Counted from the first letter of the stretch, positions 1-9,850 are shown. The stretch is DNA of 64,000 nt from Kosakonia sacchari SP1 (GCF_000300455.3 NZ_CP007215.2:186001-250000); one strand, 5' to 3'. A program made the numbers and translations. The notes: generated from the sequence alone by a model not told the origin.

Positions 1-592
1 GCCTATCTTCTGGTGGGGCATGATGCTGATTATGCTGGTCTCGGTACAACTGAACCTGACCCCGGTTTCCGGGCGCGTCAGTGATATGGTGTTCCTCGAC
101 GACAGCAACCCATTGACCGGCTTTATGCTGATTGATACCGCCATCTGGGGCGAGGACGGAAACTTCATCGATGCCGTTGCGCACATGATCCTGCCCGCCA
201 TCGTGCTCGGTACGATTCCGCTGGCGGTGATTGTGCGTATGACGCGCTCGTCAATGCTGGAAGTGTTGGGCGAAGACTATATCCGCACTGCGCGCGCGAA
301 GGGGCTGACCCGTATGCGCGTGATCATCGTTCATGCGCTGCGCAACGCGATGCTGCCGGTGGTGACGGTGATCGGCTTACAGGTCGGCACGCTGCTGGCG
401 GGCGCGATCCTGACGGAAACCATCTTCTCCTGGCCTGGTCTGGGACGCTGGTTGATTGATGCACTGCAACGCCGTGACTATCCGGTGGTGCAGGGCGGGG
501 TACTGCTGGTCGCGACGATGATTATCCTCGTCAACCTGCTGGTCGACCTGCTTTACGGCGTGGTGAACCCGCGTATTCGGCATAAGAAGTAA
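1..592 (+). CDS. dppB: Dipeptide ABC transporter permease DppB (5' end outside window)
   Basis: Inner-membrane permease of the dipeptide importer; pairs with DppC to form the channel driven by the ATPases DppD and DppF. The reading frame is open from base 2, so the visible part is the C-terminal 196 or so residues of a family usually near 339. It contains the conserved cytoplasmic EAA loop typical of binding-protein-dependent permeases (around bases 270-420, with GEDYIRTARAKG) and further membrane helices, and ends RIRHKK. The dppC start follows 9 bases after the stop, which fits one dpp operon. dppA, the periplasmic binding protein, would lie upstream of the window. The identification rests on strong similarity to E. 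coli DppB and on the following dppCDF genes. Confidence 0.95.
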   Translation, partial: PIFWWGMMLIMLVSVQLNLTPVSGRVSDMVFLDDSNPLTGFMLIDTAIWGEDGNFIDAVAHMILPAIVLGTIPLAVIVRMTRSSMLEVLGEDYIRTARAKGLTRMRVIIVHALRNAMLPVVTVIGLQVGTLLAGAILTETIFSWPGLGRWLIDALQRRDYPVVQGGVLLVATMIILVNLLVDLLYGVVNPRIRHKK

Positions 593-601
593 GGGGCCAT
601 C

Positions 602-1504
602 ATGTCACAAGTCACTGAAAATAAAGTTGTCTCCGCACCGGTGCCGATGACCCCGCTGCAGGAGTTCTGGCACTATTTCAAACGTAACAAAGGCGCGGTT
701 GTCGGGCTGGTTTATGTGGTGATCATGTTGATCATCGCCGTGTTCGCCAACTTCCTCGCCCCGCACAACCCGGCGGATCAGTTCCGCGATGCGCTGCTTG
801 CACCGCCGGTCTGGCAGGATGGCGGCACCTGGTCGCACATTCTCGGTACTGATGACGTTGGCCGCGATACGCTGTCGCGCCTGATGTTCGGCGCGCGTTT
901 GTCGCTGCTGGTCGGCTGTTTAGTGGTTGTGTTGTCGCTGATCGCCGGGATTATCCTCGGTCTGGTCGCCGGTTACTTCGGCGGTATTATCGACAACATC
1001 ATCATGCGTATCGTCGATATCATGCTGGCGCTGCCAAGCCTGTTGCTGGCGCTGGTGCTGGTGGCTATTTTTGGCCCGTCGATTGTTAATGCCTCGCTGG
1101 CGCTAACCTTCGTTGCCTTGCCGCACTATGTGCGTTTGACGCGCGCGGCGGTGCTGGTGGAAGTGAACCGCGATTACGTCACCGCGTCCCGCGTGGCGGG
1201 TGCCGGCGCGATGCGCCAGATGTTTGTCAATATTTTCCCTAACTGCCTTGCGCCGCTGATTGTTCAGGCGTCGCTTGGTTTTTCCAACGCCATTCTCGAT
1301 ATGGCCGCCCTTGGCTTCCTTGGCATGGGTGCGCAGCCGCCAACACCGGAGTGGGGCACCATGCTCTCCGACGTGTTGCAGTTCGCACAAAGTGCCTGGT
1401 GGGTCGTGACCTTCCCGGGTCTTGCGATCCTGCTGACGGTGCTGGCATTTAACCTGATGGGTGACGGCCTGCGTGATGCGCTCGACCCCAAACTGAAGCA
1501 GTAA
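602..1504 (+). CDS. dppC: Dipeptide ABC transporter permease DppC
   Basis: Second inner-membrane permease of the dipeptide and haem-precursor importer. At 300 residues it has exactly the family length. It has a cytoplasmic N-terminus followed by a first membrane helix (about residues 34-55), an OppC-type N-terminal region, and an EAA loop near residues 190-215 ([11 protein letters not shown]) that would contact the ATPases. The start ATG follows a GGGGCC-type purine-poor ribosome site 9 bases after dppB, so translation is probably coupled. dppD begins 10 bases downstream. Everything matches the E. coli orthologue; no oddities seen. Confidence 0.96.
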   Translation: MSQVTENKVVSAPVPMTPLQEFWHYFKRNKGAVVGLVYVVIMLIIAVFANFLAPHNPADQFRDALLAPPVWQDGGTWSHILGTDDVGRDTLSRLMFGARLSLLVGCLVVVLSLIAGIILGLVAGYFGGIIDNIIMRIVDIMLALPSLLLALVLVAIFGPSIVNASLALTFVALPHYVRLTRAAVLVEVNRDYVTASRVAGAGAMRQMFVNIFPNCLAPLIVQASLGFSNAILDMAALGFLGMGAQPPTPEWGTMLSDVLQFAQSAWWVVTFPGLAILLTVLAFNLMGDGLRDALDPKLKQ

Positions 1505-1514
1505 GAGGCTCGAG

Positions 1515-2498
1515 ATGGCGTTATTAAATGTAGATAAGTTATCGGTGCATTTCGGCGACGTTGGCTCCGAATTCCGCGCCGTAGACCGCGTAAGCTATAG
1601 CGTAAGCCAGGGCGAGGTGGTCGGCATCGTCGGCGAGTCCGGCTCCGGTAAATCGGTCAGTTCACTGGCGATTATGGGGCTGATTGATTTCCCGGGCCGC
1701 GTGATGGCGGAAAAACTGGAGTTTAACGGCCAGGATCTGAAACGCATTTCGGAAAAAGAGCGCCGCAGCCTGGTGGGTTCAGAAGTGGCGATGATTTTCC
1801 AGGATCCGATGACCAGCCTGAACCCGTGTTACACGGTCGGTTTCCAGATTATGGAAGCTATTAAGGTGCATCAGGGCGGGAATAAGAAAACCCGCCGTCA
1901 GCGGGCGATTGACCTGCTGAACCAGGTGGGTATCCCCGATCCGGCTTCGCGTCTGGATGTCTATCCGCACCAGCTTTCCGGCGGTATGAGCCAGCGCGTG
2001 ATGATTGCGATGGCGATTGCCTGCCAGCCGAAACTGCTGATCGCCGACGAACCAACAACCGCACTGGACGTGACCATCCAGGCGCAGATCATCGAGCTTT
2101 TGCTGGAATTGCAGCAAAAAGAAAATATGGCGCTGATCCTGATCACTCACGATCTGGCGCTGGTGGCGGAAGCGGCGCACAAAATCATTGTGATGTACGC
2201 AGGCCAGGTGGTGGAAACCGGCGAAGCGAAGGATATCTTCCGCGCGCCGCGCCATCCGTACACCCAGGCGCTGCTGCGTGCGTTGCCGGAGTTTGCGCAG
2301 GATAAAGCGCGGCTGGCCTCGTTGCCGGGCGTGGTGCCGGGCAAATATGACCGCCCGAACGGTTGCCTGCTGAACCCGCGCTGCCCGTATGCCACGGACA
2401 AGTGCCGCGAGCAGGAGCCGGAGCTGAACACCGTCGATGGCGGCCGTCAGTCCAAATGTCACTACCCACTCGATGACGCCGGGAGGCCGACACTATGA
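1515..2498 (+). CDS. dppD: Dipeptide ABC transporter ATP-binding protein DppD
   Basis: Cytoplasmic ATPase subunit that heterodimerises with DppF and powers dipeptide uptake. Visible motifs are Walker A GESGSGKS (residues 40-47), the ABC signature LSGGMSQR (154-161) and Walker B LLIADEP (174-180). The C-terminus has the OppD/DppD extension, with four clustered cysteines (spacing CX5C then CX6C then one more), which in this family can carry an iron-sulphur cluster. It is 327 residues, as in E. coli. The stop overlaps the dppF start by four bases (ATGA), indicating coupled translation. Confidence 0.96.
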   Translation: MALLNVDKLSVHFGDVGSEFRAVDRVSYSVSQGEVVGIVGESGSGKSVSSLAIMGLIDFPGRVMAEKLEFNGQDLKRISEKERRSLVGSEVAMIFQDPMTSLNPCYTVGFQIMEAIKVHQGGNKKTRRQRAIDLLNQVGIPDPASRLDVYPHQLSGGMSQRVMIAMAIACQPKLLIADEPTTALDVTIQAQIIELLLELQQKENMALILITHDLALVAEAAHKIIVMYAGQVVETGEAKDIFRAPRHPYTQALLRALPEFAQDKARLASLPGVVPGKYDRPNGCLLNPRCPYATDKCREQEPELNTVDGGRQSKCHYPLDDAGRPTL

Positions 2499-3508
2499 GT
2501 ACGCACGAGGCCACCTCGCAACAGCCACTGTTGCAGGCTATCGACTTGAAAAAACACTACCCGGTGAAGAAGGGGCTTTTTGCCCCGGAACGCCTGGTGA
2601 AAGCGCTGGATGGCGTGTCGTTCACCCTTGAGCGCGGCAAAACGCTGGCGGTGGTGGGCGAATCCGGTTGTGGCAAATCCACGCTGGGTCGCCTGCTGAC
2701 GATGATTGAAACCCCGACCGGCGGTGAACTTTACTACCAGGGGCAGGATCTGCTGAAGCACGATCCGCATGCGCAAAAGTTGCGTCGGCAGAAAATCCAG
2801 ATTGTTTTTCAGAACCCGTACGGTTCGCTGAACCCGCGTAAAAAAGTGGGACAGATCCTCGAAGAGCCGCTGCTTATCAACTCGTCGCTCAGCAAAGAGG
2901 CGCGTCGGGAAAAAGCGCTGGCGATGATGGCGAAAGTCGGCCTGAAAACCGAACATTATGATCGCTATCCGCATATGTTTTCTGGCGGTCAGCGCCAGCG
3001 TATCGCTATCGCCCGTGGTCTGATGTTAGATCCGGATGTGGTGATCGCCGATGAACCGGTTTCGGCGCTGGACGTCTCCGTGCGTGCGCAGGTGCTGAAC
3101 CTGATGATGGATTTGCAGCAGGATTTGGGGCTCTCTTACGTCTTTATTTCGCATGACTTGTCGGTAGTTGAGCACATTGCCGATGAAGTGATGGTGATGT
3201 ATCTCGGCCGCTGCGTAGAGAAAGGCACCAAGGAGCAGATTTTCTCGAACCCGCGTCATCCGTACACGCAGGCGCTGCTTTCCGCTACGCCGCGCCTGAA
3301 CCCGGACGAGCGCCGCGAGCGCATCAAACTGACCGGCGAGCTGCCAAGCCCGCTCAACCCGCCGCCGGGCTGCGCCTTTAACGCCCGCTGCAGCCGTCGT
3401 TTCGGCCCTTGCACGCAGTTGCAACCGCAGTTGAAAGACTACCGCGGGCAGTTGGTGGCTTGCTTTGCTGTCGACCAGGATGAAAACGGCGAAAAACCGC
3501 ACGTTTAA
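2495..3508 (+). CDS. dppF: Dipeptide ABC transporter ATP-binding protein DppF
   Basis: Second ATPase of the dipeptide importer and last gene of the dpp operon. Motifs are Walker [10 protein letters not shown] (residues 55-63), signature FSGGQRQR (162-169) and Walker B VVIADEP (182-188), followed by the oligopeptide-transporter C-terminal region with a cysteine-containing GCAFNARC segment. It is 337 residues, three more than E. coli DppF. The start overlaps dppD by four bases. Downstream lies an imperfect inverted repeat that resembles a REP/terminator element, then an AT-rich gap before the first cellulose operon. Confidence 0.96.
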   Translation: MSTHEATSQQPLLQAIDLKKHYPVKKGLFAPERLVKALDGVSFTLERGKTLAVVGESGCGKSTLGRLLTMIETPTGGELYYQGQDLLKHDPHAQKLRRQKIQIVFQNPYGSLNPRKKVGQILEEPLLINSSLSKEARREKALAMMAKVGLKTEHYDRYPHMFSGGQRQRIAIARGLMLDPDVVIADEPVSALDVSVRAQVLNLMMDLQQDLGLSYVFISHDLSVVEHIADEVMVMYLGRCVEKGTKEQIFSNPRHPYTQALLSATPRLNPDERRERIKLTGELPSPLNPPPGCAFNARCSRRFGPCTQLQPQLKDYRGQLVACFAVDQDENGEKPHV

Positions 3509-3519
3509 TCCCCACGTTA

Positions 3520-3589
3520 TGCCTGGTGGCCCGGCGTTTAGCGGATCTACGCAATGTTGTAGGTCCGGTGATGGTGGTGCCATCAGGCA
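3520..3589. repeat. REP-like imperfect inverted repeat after dppF
   Basis: Outer arms TGCCTGGTGGC (3520-3530) and GCCATCAGGCA (3579-3589) are complementary with one mismatch, and an inner GATCTAC...GTAGGTC pair adds to the fold. The GCCTG(A/G)TGGC ends resemble enterobacterial REP units, which sit downstream of operons and protect or terminate the message. No T-run follows, so a pure intrinsic terminator is less likely. Confidence 0.6.
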
Positions 3590-4128
3590 TTATTGTTGGT
3601 GGCCTTTCCAGATAAACCTTCCTGCTTTATTTAGAAATTTCCAAAAAATAGCCTGAAACCCCGTGGTGAAATAATTACAACGGGAATAGTGAGTCAGAGA
3701 AATAACAACTATGAATATCTCTAATTATTTCAAATAGTAATGAAAAAATTAACAATGATTCAAAGGGTGCCAGCATATTTGTCTTTTTATTTATCATAAA
3801 AAGACATTTAAACTAAATAATTTATTTTAATAGTGAATATTATTTGGCGATTTTTGTTTAATGGCGTCATTTACACTTTAATAGAATTCGCGTGAAAAAA
3901 AGATGGCGCATCTATAGCCAATGTTTATATATTTGCTCAAATTAAACAGCGTTTTAGCCCCACTAAACTTTGGCACGTAAAACCAGGCTGAAAACCATCG
4001 CTGAAGCAATACTTCGTACCCGCGTAAAACCGCACCGCCGCAATTAAAAAACCATCACATGATGCTATCAGGACACCGATCCTGACGGTGATGGGTGCAA
4101 TTTTATTTTGTAAATCATGAGAATAATT
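3590..4128. other. AT-rich non-coding region before bcsO
   Basis: No gene is visible. Bases 3610-3960 are strikingly A+T rich compared with the flanking genes and hold no long frame, so this is a likely regulatory region, perhaps bound by H-NS-type silencers (inference). I could not pick a convincing promoter: TTTACA near 3869 has no good -10 at the correct distance. The last 80 bases form a structured leader described separately. Confidence 0.5.
4051..4096 (+). promoter_or_regulatory. Structured leader of bcsO with overlapping hairpins
   Basis: Two hairpins compete for the same bases. TCAGGA (4068-4073) pairs with TCCTGA (4080-4085), while CACCG (4074-4078), which is the loop of the first, pairs with CGGTG (4086-4090). 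The second can be lengthened by CCATCA (4052-4057) with TGATGG (4089-4094). The structures end 32 bases before the likely bcsO start. I see no match to the c-di-GMP riboswitch core. Confidence 0.4.
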
Positions 4129-4647
4129 ATGGGTCATTACGATGATTTGCAGAGGTTTAAGGATAAGACTCGCAATCAGAAGCACGATTTTAAGGATCTC
4201 TCCGCGCAGAACCTCGCGCAAGACCAGAGCAGTTGGGCAATCATTAATCAACTTTCTCCCGCCACGGATGAATCCATGCTGGCGATGGGCGGCCATGTGT
4301 CACTGCCTGTCCCGCAATCCGTCGATCCTGAGGTGTTTGCCGCGCAAGAACTTGCTGCGACGGTGGATGACGTTGCGCCTGCGCCTCCCTCTGCGCCAGG
4401 CTCCTCTCTGCTAAAAGACGTTGCCAGCCAGCTTGATGCGGTGGCTCCGGCATTCAACGCCGCAGCTTATGTGCCTGTGCCTGCAAGCGTTGCGCCTGTC
4501 ATGCAGATGCCATCGCCTGCAAATCCTTCTTCGGCTCCTGTCAGCTATGCGCGCCTGTTCGCAGCGAAAGCGACGGAGGAGAAGCCCCGCGCGGACAAAA
4601 ATCAGCCCTTACACTCGTTGTTAGAAAGGATCGCTTCATGCCGTTGA
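4129..4647 (+). CDS. bcsO: Cellulose biosynthesis protein BcsO
   Basis: Small accessory protein that heads bcsD-containing cellulose operons in enterobacteria; its biochemical role is not established. The N-terminus (MGHYDDLQRFKDK..., then SWAIINQL) is the recognisable BcsO signature. Residues about 60-150 are rich in proline, alanine and valine and look disordered, and no catalytic motif is seen. I prefer the ATG at 4129 because GAGA lies 6 bases upstream; an in-frame ATG at 4117 has no ribosome site. The 3' end overlaps bcsQ by 10 bases, and an AAAGGA for bcsQ sits inside it. BcsO takes the operon-leading position that BcsR holds in the second operon. Confidence 0.8.
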   Translation: MGHYDDLQRFKDKTRNQKHDFKDLSAQNLAQDQSSWAIINQLSPATDESMLAMGGHVSLPVPQSVDPEVFAAQELAATVDDVAPAPPSAPGSSLLKDVASQLDAVAPAFNAAAYVPVPASVAPVMQMPSPANPSSAPVSYARLFAAKATEEKPRADKNQPLHSLLERIASCR

Positions 4648-5441
4648 TTTGTGTGTGTTCGCCGAAAGGCGGTGTCGGAAAAACGACACTGACGGCAAAC
4701 CTAGCCTACGCCCTTGCCCGCGCAGGCAGCAAAGTGCTGGCGCTTGATTTTGACGTGCAAAACGCGCTGCGTTTGCATTTTGGTGTGCCGCTGTCGGACG
4801 GACGCGGCTATGTGGCGCGCGCGGCGGAGTCTTCCGACTGGAGCCAGTTTGTGCTCACTGCGGGCGGCAATATTTTCGTGCTGCCGTATGGTGATGTCAC
4901 GGAAGAGCAGCGCCTCGCCTTCGATGAGCGTTTAACGAATGACGAGCATTTTCTGACGCGCGGCCTGAATACGCTGCTCAACTATCCGGGCTTGATTATC
5001 GTTGCCGACTTTCCTCCGGGGCCGTCTGCGGCGCTGAAAGCGATGTCGCGGCTCGCGGATGTGCATTTAGTCACGCTGCTGGCCGATACTGCCTCGCTCT
5101 CACTGCTGCCGTATATCGAAAATAACCGCCTTACCGGCGATGTGCTGAACCGCAAAGCGGGTCACTACTTTGTGGTGAACCAGAGCGACAACCGCCGGCA
5201 AATCAGCCGCGATGTTACCGCGTTTATGGAACAACGCTTGGGCAATCAATTGCTTGGCGTGTTGCACCGCGATGAAAGTGTCGCCGAAGCCAATGCGTCG
5301 CAGCAGTCGGTATTTGATTTCAGCCCGGCGTCCGCCGCGGCGTTCGATATCGAACTGATTGCTAAACGGGTCGCCGGAATTTTGGGCGTCAAAATCGGTG
5401 ACGGCACGGTACACAACTCGCCACGCATGTCAGGCCTCTAA
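4638..5441 (+). CDS. bcsQ: Cellulose biosynthesis protein BcsQ, MinD/ParA-like ATPase (operon 1)
   Basis: MinD/ParA-type ATPase expected at the inner face of the cell membrane, where BcsQ helps place and activate the cellulose secretion complex. It has a full deviant Walker A, KGGVGKTT at residues 10-17, with both the signature lysine (K10) and the P-loop lysine (K15). It differs in this from BcsQ of the second operon, where these are R10 and T15. Other hallmarks are ALDFDVQNALRL near residue 35, matching the family DACPDNLLRL, and a hydrophobic Walker B-like strand (LIIVADFPPG). It overlaps bcsO by 10 bases; AAAGGA lies 7 bases upstream of the ATG. bcsA follows after 15 bases. Product length is 267. 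Confidence 0.9.
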   Translation: MPLICVCSPKGGVGKTTLTANLAYALARAGSKVLALDFDVQNALRLHFGVPLSDGRGYVARAAESSDWSQFVLTAGGNIFVLPYGDVTEEQRLAFDERLTNDEHFLTRGLNTLLNYPGLIIVADFPPGPSAALKAMSRLADVHLVTLLADTASLSLLPYIENNRLTGDVLNRKAGHYFVVNQSDNRRQISRDVTAFMEQRLGNQLLGVLHRDESVAEANASQQSVFDFSPASAAAFDIELIAKRVAGILGVKIGDGTVHNSPRMSGL

Positions 5442-5456
5442 CGTTTCGGGCAACGT

Positions 5457-7568
5457 ATGAAAAAGTTTCTCTCTCTTTTGCTGGTTCTGGCAGTGCTGCC
5501 TGTTGCCCTGTTGGTGGTGATCACGCCCATGGACAGCCAAAAACAGTACATTTTTGGCCTGATCAGCATCGGCATTCTCTGTTTAATGGGCTTGAGCAAA
5601 AAGCGCAGTATTTCAGTGATCATGGTGGTGATGTCGGTGCTGCTCTCAACGCGCTATATCTATTTTCGCCTGACGCAAACCCTGCACTTTAATTCCGAAA
5701 TTGAAACCATCCTCGGCATGGGGCTGTTTCTCGCGGAAGTTTATGTCTGGGTCATGCTGCTGCTCAGCTACCTGCAAACGGTCTGGCCATTGAAACGTGA
5801 ACTCGTACAGTTGCCGGATGACATGAGCCTGTGGCCGACGGTCGATGTCTATATCCCGACCTATAACGAACCGCTGGATGTGGTGCGCGATACGGTGCTG
5901 GCTGCGCAGTGCATGGATTACCCGCGCGATAAGATGAAAATCTATCTGCTCGACGACGGCAAACGCAGTGAATTCGCCGTGTTTGCCGCCGATGCTGGTG
6001 TCGGCTACATCACCCGTAACGATAACGCGCACGCCAAAGCCGGTAATCTCAACCATGCGATGAAACTCACCAACGGCGAGCTGATTTGCGTGTTTGACTG
6101 CGACCACGTAGCGACCCGCATCTTCTTGCAGGCTACGGTCGGCGGTTTCCTGAAAGACCCGAAACTGGCGCTGGTGCAGACGCCGCACTACTTCTATTCG
6201 CCCGATCCGTTCGAGCGTAACCTCTCTGTCGGGCGCAATATCCCCAACGAAGGGGCGCTATTTTACGGCCCAATTCAGCAGGGCAACGATAACTGGAACG
6301 CCACCTTCTTCTGCGGCTCGTGCGCGGTGATCCGCCGTAGCGCGCTGGAAGAGATTGGCGGTTTTGCCGTAGAAACGGTCACCGAAGATGCGCATACCGC
6401 CCTGAAAATGCAGCGTCTTGGTTGGGGTTCGGCGTTTATTGATATTCCGCTGGCCGCAGGCCTGGCGACCGAGCGTCTGGTGCTGCATGTGATCCAGCGA
6501 ACCCGCTGGGCGCGCGGTATGACGCAGATTTTCCGTCTCGATAACCCGTTGTTTGGCCGTGGGCTGACCATTCAGCAGCGCCTGTGTTACCTGAGCGCGA
6601 TGCTTTATTACCAGTTTGCTTTGCCGCGCATCGCCTTTGTCACTGCACCGTTGGCTTACCTGCTGTTTAACCTGAATATTATTCACTCTTCGGCCAGTCT
6701 GGTGTTTGCCTACGCGCTACCGCACCTGTTCCTGGCGGTGTATGTGAACTCGCGGCTGAATGGCCGCTTCCGTTACAGCTTCTGGGGCGAGATTTATGAC
6801 CTGGTGATGGCGTTTCACATTGCGCTACCAACCATGGTGACCATGCTGTTTCCCAAACGCGGCAAGTTCAACGTTACCGATAAAGGCGGGTTGCTGGATG
6901 TCGGCTATTTCGACTTCAGTGTGGTGCGCCCGCATTTGATCATTGCCTTGCTGCTGGCGGCGGGCGTGGTCGCCGGGATTGTCCGTGCCTGCGCGCATGA
7001 CTACTTTGGTGTGGATCCGCGCGTTATTGTGCTGAACGTTGGCTGGGGACTGTATAGCCTGATCTTCCTGCTGGCGGCGATTGCCGTTGCGCGCGAAACC
7101 CGCCAGACGCGCAAAACTATCCGTATTGATGTCGATATCCCGGTGCTTATCCATTACGCCAGCGGGATCACCTCGCGCAGCCAGACGGCGGATTTGTCGA
7201 TGGGCGGCTGCCGTATCGTGGCCCCGGACGATCGTCATCTGACTGATGAAATCGAAGCGATTGAACTGCTGCTGCAATCCGGCGCGATTAGTATTCCGGT
7301 GCAAACCGTCGCCAGCGACGAACAGCATATCCGCCTGATGTTCGACGATATTCCGCTATCGCGCCGCCGTGAGCTGGTGCGCGTGGTGCTCTCCCGCGCC
7401 GATGCGTGGATCCACCCGCCAAAGCCGCAGGACAACCCGTTCCGCTCCCTATTGACCATTGTGCGTTGTGTCTTTGACCTCTTCTGGCTGACGTGGAAAT
7501 CACGCCGCGAAACCCGCCGTTTACGTGCGCAGCAGGCGGCAAAGGTCGCTCAGGAGGAGAGCGTATGA
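5457..7568 (+). CDS. bcsA: Cellulose synthase catalytic subunit BcsA (operon 1)
   Basis: Inner-membrane family-2 glycosyltransferase that polymerises UDP-glucose into beta-1,4-glucan and moves the chain through its own channel. Catalytic motifs seen: DD at 166-167, DCD at 214-216, FFCGS near 285, TED at 309-311 and QRTRW at 347-351. The PilZ domain has RKTIR (552-556) and DLSMGG (579-584), so c-di-GMP activation should be intact. At 703 residues it lacks the extra N-terminal membrane block of E. coli BcsA (872) and resembles the shorter synthases of bcsD-type operons. The ATG at 5457 has only a weak ribosome site; the 3' end overlaps bcsB by four bases. Confidence 0.95.
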   Translation: MKKFLSLLLVLAVLPVALLVVITPMDSQKQYIFGLISIGILCLMGLSKKRSISVIMVVMSVLLSTRYIYFRLTQTLHFNSEIETILGMGLFLAEVYVWVMLLLSYLQTVWPLKRELVQLPDDMSLWPTVDVYIPTYNEPLDVVRDTVLAAQCMDYPRDKMKIYLLDDGKRSEFAVFAADAGVGYITRNDNAHAKAGNLNHAMKLTNGELICVFDCDHVATRIFLQATVGGFLKDPKLALVQTPHYFYSPDPFERNLSVGRNIPNEGALFYGPIQQGNDNWNATFFCGSCAVIRRSALEEIGGFAVETVTEDAHTALKMQRLGWGSAFIDIPLAAGLATERLVLHVIQRTRWARGMTQIFRLDNPLFGRGLTIQQRLCYLSAMLYYQFALPRIAFVTAPLAYLLFNLNIIHSSASLVFAYALPHLFLAVYVNSRLNGRFRYSFWGEIYDLVMAFHIALPTMVTMLFPKRGKFNVTDKGGLLDVGYFDFSVVRPHLIIALLLAAGVVAGIVRACAHDYFGVDPRVIVLNVGWGLYSLIFLLAAIAVARETRQTRKTIRIDVDIPVLIHYASGITSRSQTADLSMGGCRIVAPDDRHLTDEIEAIELLLQSGAISIPVQTVASDEQHIRLMFDDIPLSRRRELVRVVLSRADAWIHPPKPQDNPFRSLLTIVRCVFDLFWLTWKSRRETRRLRAQQAAKVAQEESV

Positions 7569-9850
7569 AACGGCTAACCACGCTTGCGGTACTGCTCGGC
7601 GCGCTGTTTATCGCGCCGTTACACAGTGAAGAAACGACGGTTGAATCGCTGCTGCCGCTGAATCTGCCGCCGCCAACAACAATGGCAGCCACACCGACAT
7701 TTGTGCCGTCGGTGATGAGTAGCGTCAGCATCGCGCAGATGGGCCAACCGCAAGGGATAACCCTCAGCGGCGGGCAATTCCAGGGCGGCGTTGATTTTAC
7801 CCTGCCGGTCGATCAGGTCATAACCAGCGCCCGGCTGGCGCTCAACCTGCGTATCTCTCCGGCGCTGGCGGCGCGTAACGCCACCATGCAGTTGATGCTC
7901 AACGGTCAGCCGCTCGGCACTGTGCCGCTGACGGCGACCGACAGCGACCTTGCCCGTTACCAGCTTGATATTCCCGCCGCGCTGATGGTCTCCAGTAACA
8001 GCCTCAGCGTTAAGATTAACGATGGCGATGCCATGCAGTGTCAGCGTGACCTGAATGACAAATATCGGGTCACTATCCTGCCGGATTCGCGCTTTGAACT
8101 GGAAGGGCAACAACTGGATATCGGCGCGGATCTGAGCCATTTCCCGCGCCCCTTCTTTGACGGCATGCAGATGTCTCCGGCGGCGATTGCTGTGGCATTC
8201 GCCTCAAAACTGAGCCCGGACGCGATTAGCGCCGGGGCGCTGATCGCCTCGTGGCTGGGTATTCAGGCCGATTATCGCGGCGTTTCGTTCGCGGCCTACC
8301 ATGACCGTCTTCCGGAAAAAAACGGCATTCTGATTGGTCATCCCGGTGAGCAAATTGGCGGTTTAACGCTGCCGCAAACCAGCCAGCCGCTGCTGAAAAT
8401 TATCGATAACCCGGCGAACCCGGTTTACAAACTGCTGCTGGTGGTGGGGAAAGATGAAAGGGAATTACGCGCGGCGGCCTGGCGTTTAACGCGCGGCAAC
8501 TTTGCGCTGCAAACCCCAGCGGTGGATGTTGATGCGCAGACGATCCCGTTGAGCAAACCGTACGATGCACCGCGCTGGATCCCAACCGATCGTCCGGTGA
8601 AGTTATCGGAGCTGATCCGTAAAGATCAAAGCCTGACCGCCACCGGGATCTGGCATCCGCCGTTGCAGGTGGCGTTTCGCGCCGCTCCCGATCTGTTCTT
8701 GTGGGACGGTGAAACCATCCCGCTGCATATCGGTTACCGTTTCCCGACGGAAAACTGGATTGACGAGCAACGTTCGTGGCTGAGCATGACCCTGAACGAC
8801 ACGTTCCTGCACAACCTGCCGGTCAATAAGCAGGGGGCGCTGGAGACGCTGTGGCACAAGCTCGGTGGCGATGCGCGCCAGGAGCAGTTTGATATGCCGC
8901 TGGAGCCGTACATGATTTACGGCGACAACCAGCTTTCACTCTATTTCAACATCGTGCCGAAAAAGAACGCGCCGTGCAGCACCTTGCTGAATAACAACAT
9001 TAAAAGCCGCATTGATGACGATTCGTGGATCGATCTCAGCCACACCCGCCACTTTGCGCTGTTGCCGAATCTTTCCTATTTCGTCGGGGCTTCTTTCCCG
9101 TTTACCCGCCTGGCGGATTACTCAGAAACGGTCCTGATGCTGCCGGTCAACCCCAGCGAAACGCAGATCGCCACGCTGTTTGATATGGCGGCGCGCTCAG
9201 GCAACGCCACCGGAACCGCGCTCGGTCATAACCGCGTAGTGTTTGGTGTACCGACTGGCGGCAGTTTTCTGGAGCTGTTGCGTGACCGCGATGTGCTGGC
9301 GGTAAGCGGTATGGATCAGCATGACTTTAACCGTGCGCTGCTGGCGAATTCGCCGTTTGTCACCCACGACAGCACGCTGGGTGTACGTGAGCCTTCCAGC
9401 TGGCAGAAAGTGCAGCGCTGGATAGCGGGCGACTGGGCGGCAGAAGGGTTGGAAGCCGATCGCTACTTCTCTTCTAATGAAGCGTGGCGCGGCTTTATCA
9501 GTTTCCGCTCGCCATGGAACGATGCCCGGCTGGTGGTGCTGGCGCTTGGCAGCAACGATGAGCAGTTATCGCATCTGCATAACGATCTGGCTTCGGCAAA
9601 AATCAACGCCGGCATTCGCGGCGACGCCGCCATCATTACCAATGAAAACGGTGTGCGCAGCTTCCGCGTCGGCGAGCAGTTCCCCAGCGGCGAAATGCCG
9701 CCGCAGATGAAAGTGGTCTGGTACGCCAACCAACACTCGGCGCTGCTGGCGATCCTGAGCCTGCTGGTCGGGTCGCTGGTGGGTGGCATGGTGTATCGCG
9801 TGCTTAAAAAGCGCGAGCGTAAACGTCTGGATGCGGGGAACAGCAAGTGA
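7565..9850 (+). CDS. bcsB: Cellulose synthase periplasmic subunit BcsB (operon 1)
   Basis: Periplasmic partner of BcsA that guides the emerging glucan and is needed for catalysis. The start at 7565 is chosen because AGGAGGAGA lies just upstream and the ATGA overlap with bcsA couples translation; it gives a signal peptide of about 20 residues (basic MKR, hydrophobic core, cleavage near HSEE). The 761-residue product has the BcsB repeats of carbohydrate-binding and flavodoxin-like domains, including DLSHFPRPFFD and NPANPVYKLL, and ends in a membrane anchor (HSALLAILSLLVG region) plus a basic tail. It has only moderate similarity to the second BcsB. Confidence 0.93.
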   Translation: MKRLTTLAVLLGALFIAPLHSEETTVESLLPLNLPPPTTMAATPTFVPSVMSSVSIAQMGQPQGITLSGGQFQGGVDFTLPVDQVITSARLALNLRISPALAARNATMQLMLNGQPLGTVPLTATDSDLARYQLDIPAALMVSSNSLSVKINDGDAMQCQRDLNDKYRVTILPDSRFELEGQQLDIGADLSHFPRPFFDGMQMSPAAIAVAFASKLSPDAISAGALIASWLGIQADYRGVSFAAYHDRLPEKNGILIGHPGEQIGGLTLPQTSQPLLKIIDNPANPVYKLLLVVGKDERELRAAAWRLTRGNFALQTPAVDVDAQTIPLSKPYDAPRWIPTDRPVKLSELIRKDQSLTATGIWHPPLQVAFRAAPDLFLWDGETIPLHIGYRFPTENWIDEQRSWLSMTLNDTFLHNLPVNKQGALETLWHKLGGDARQEQFDMPLEPYMIYGDNQLSLYFNIVPKKNAPCSTLLNNNIKSRIDDDSWIDLSHTRHFALLPNLSYFVGASFPFTRLADYSETVLMLPVNPSETQIATLFDMAARSGNATGTALGHNRVVFGVPTGGSFLELLRDRDVLAVSGMDQHDFNRALLANSPFVTHDSTLGVREPSSWQKVQRWIAGDWAAEGLEADRYFSSNEAWRGFISFRSPWNDARLVVLALGSNDEQLSHLHNDLASAKINAGIRGDAAIITNENGVRSFRVGEQFPSGEMPPQMKVVWYANQHSALLAILSLLVGSLVGGMVYRVLKKRERKRLDAGNSK

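Noticed and set aside
1779..2462. 227-codon minus-strand reading frame
   Set aside because: Antisense shadow of dppD with no ribosome site and an arginine/histidine-rich sequence typical of GC-rich shadows.
4051..4128. c-di-GMP (GEMM) riboswitch before bcsO
   Set aside because: A leader structure is present, but I see none of the conserved GEMM core sequence or the paired tetraloop layout.
7493..7564. N-terminal extension of the first BcsB
   Set aside because: The extra 24 residues overlap bcsA and would bury the signal peptide; the ATG at 7565 has a strong AGGAGG site.
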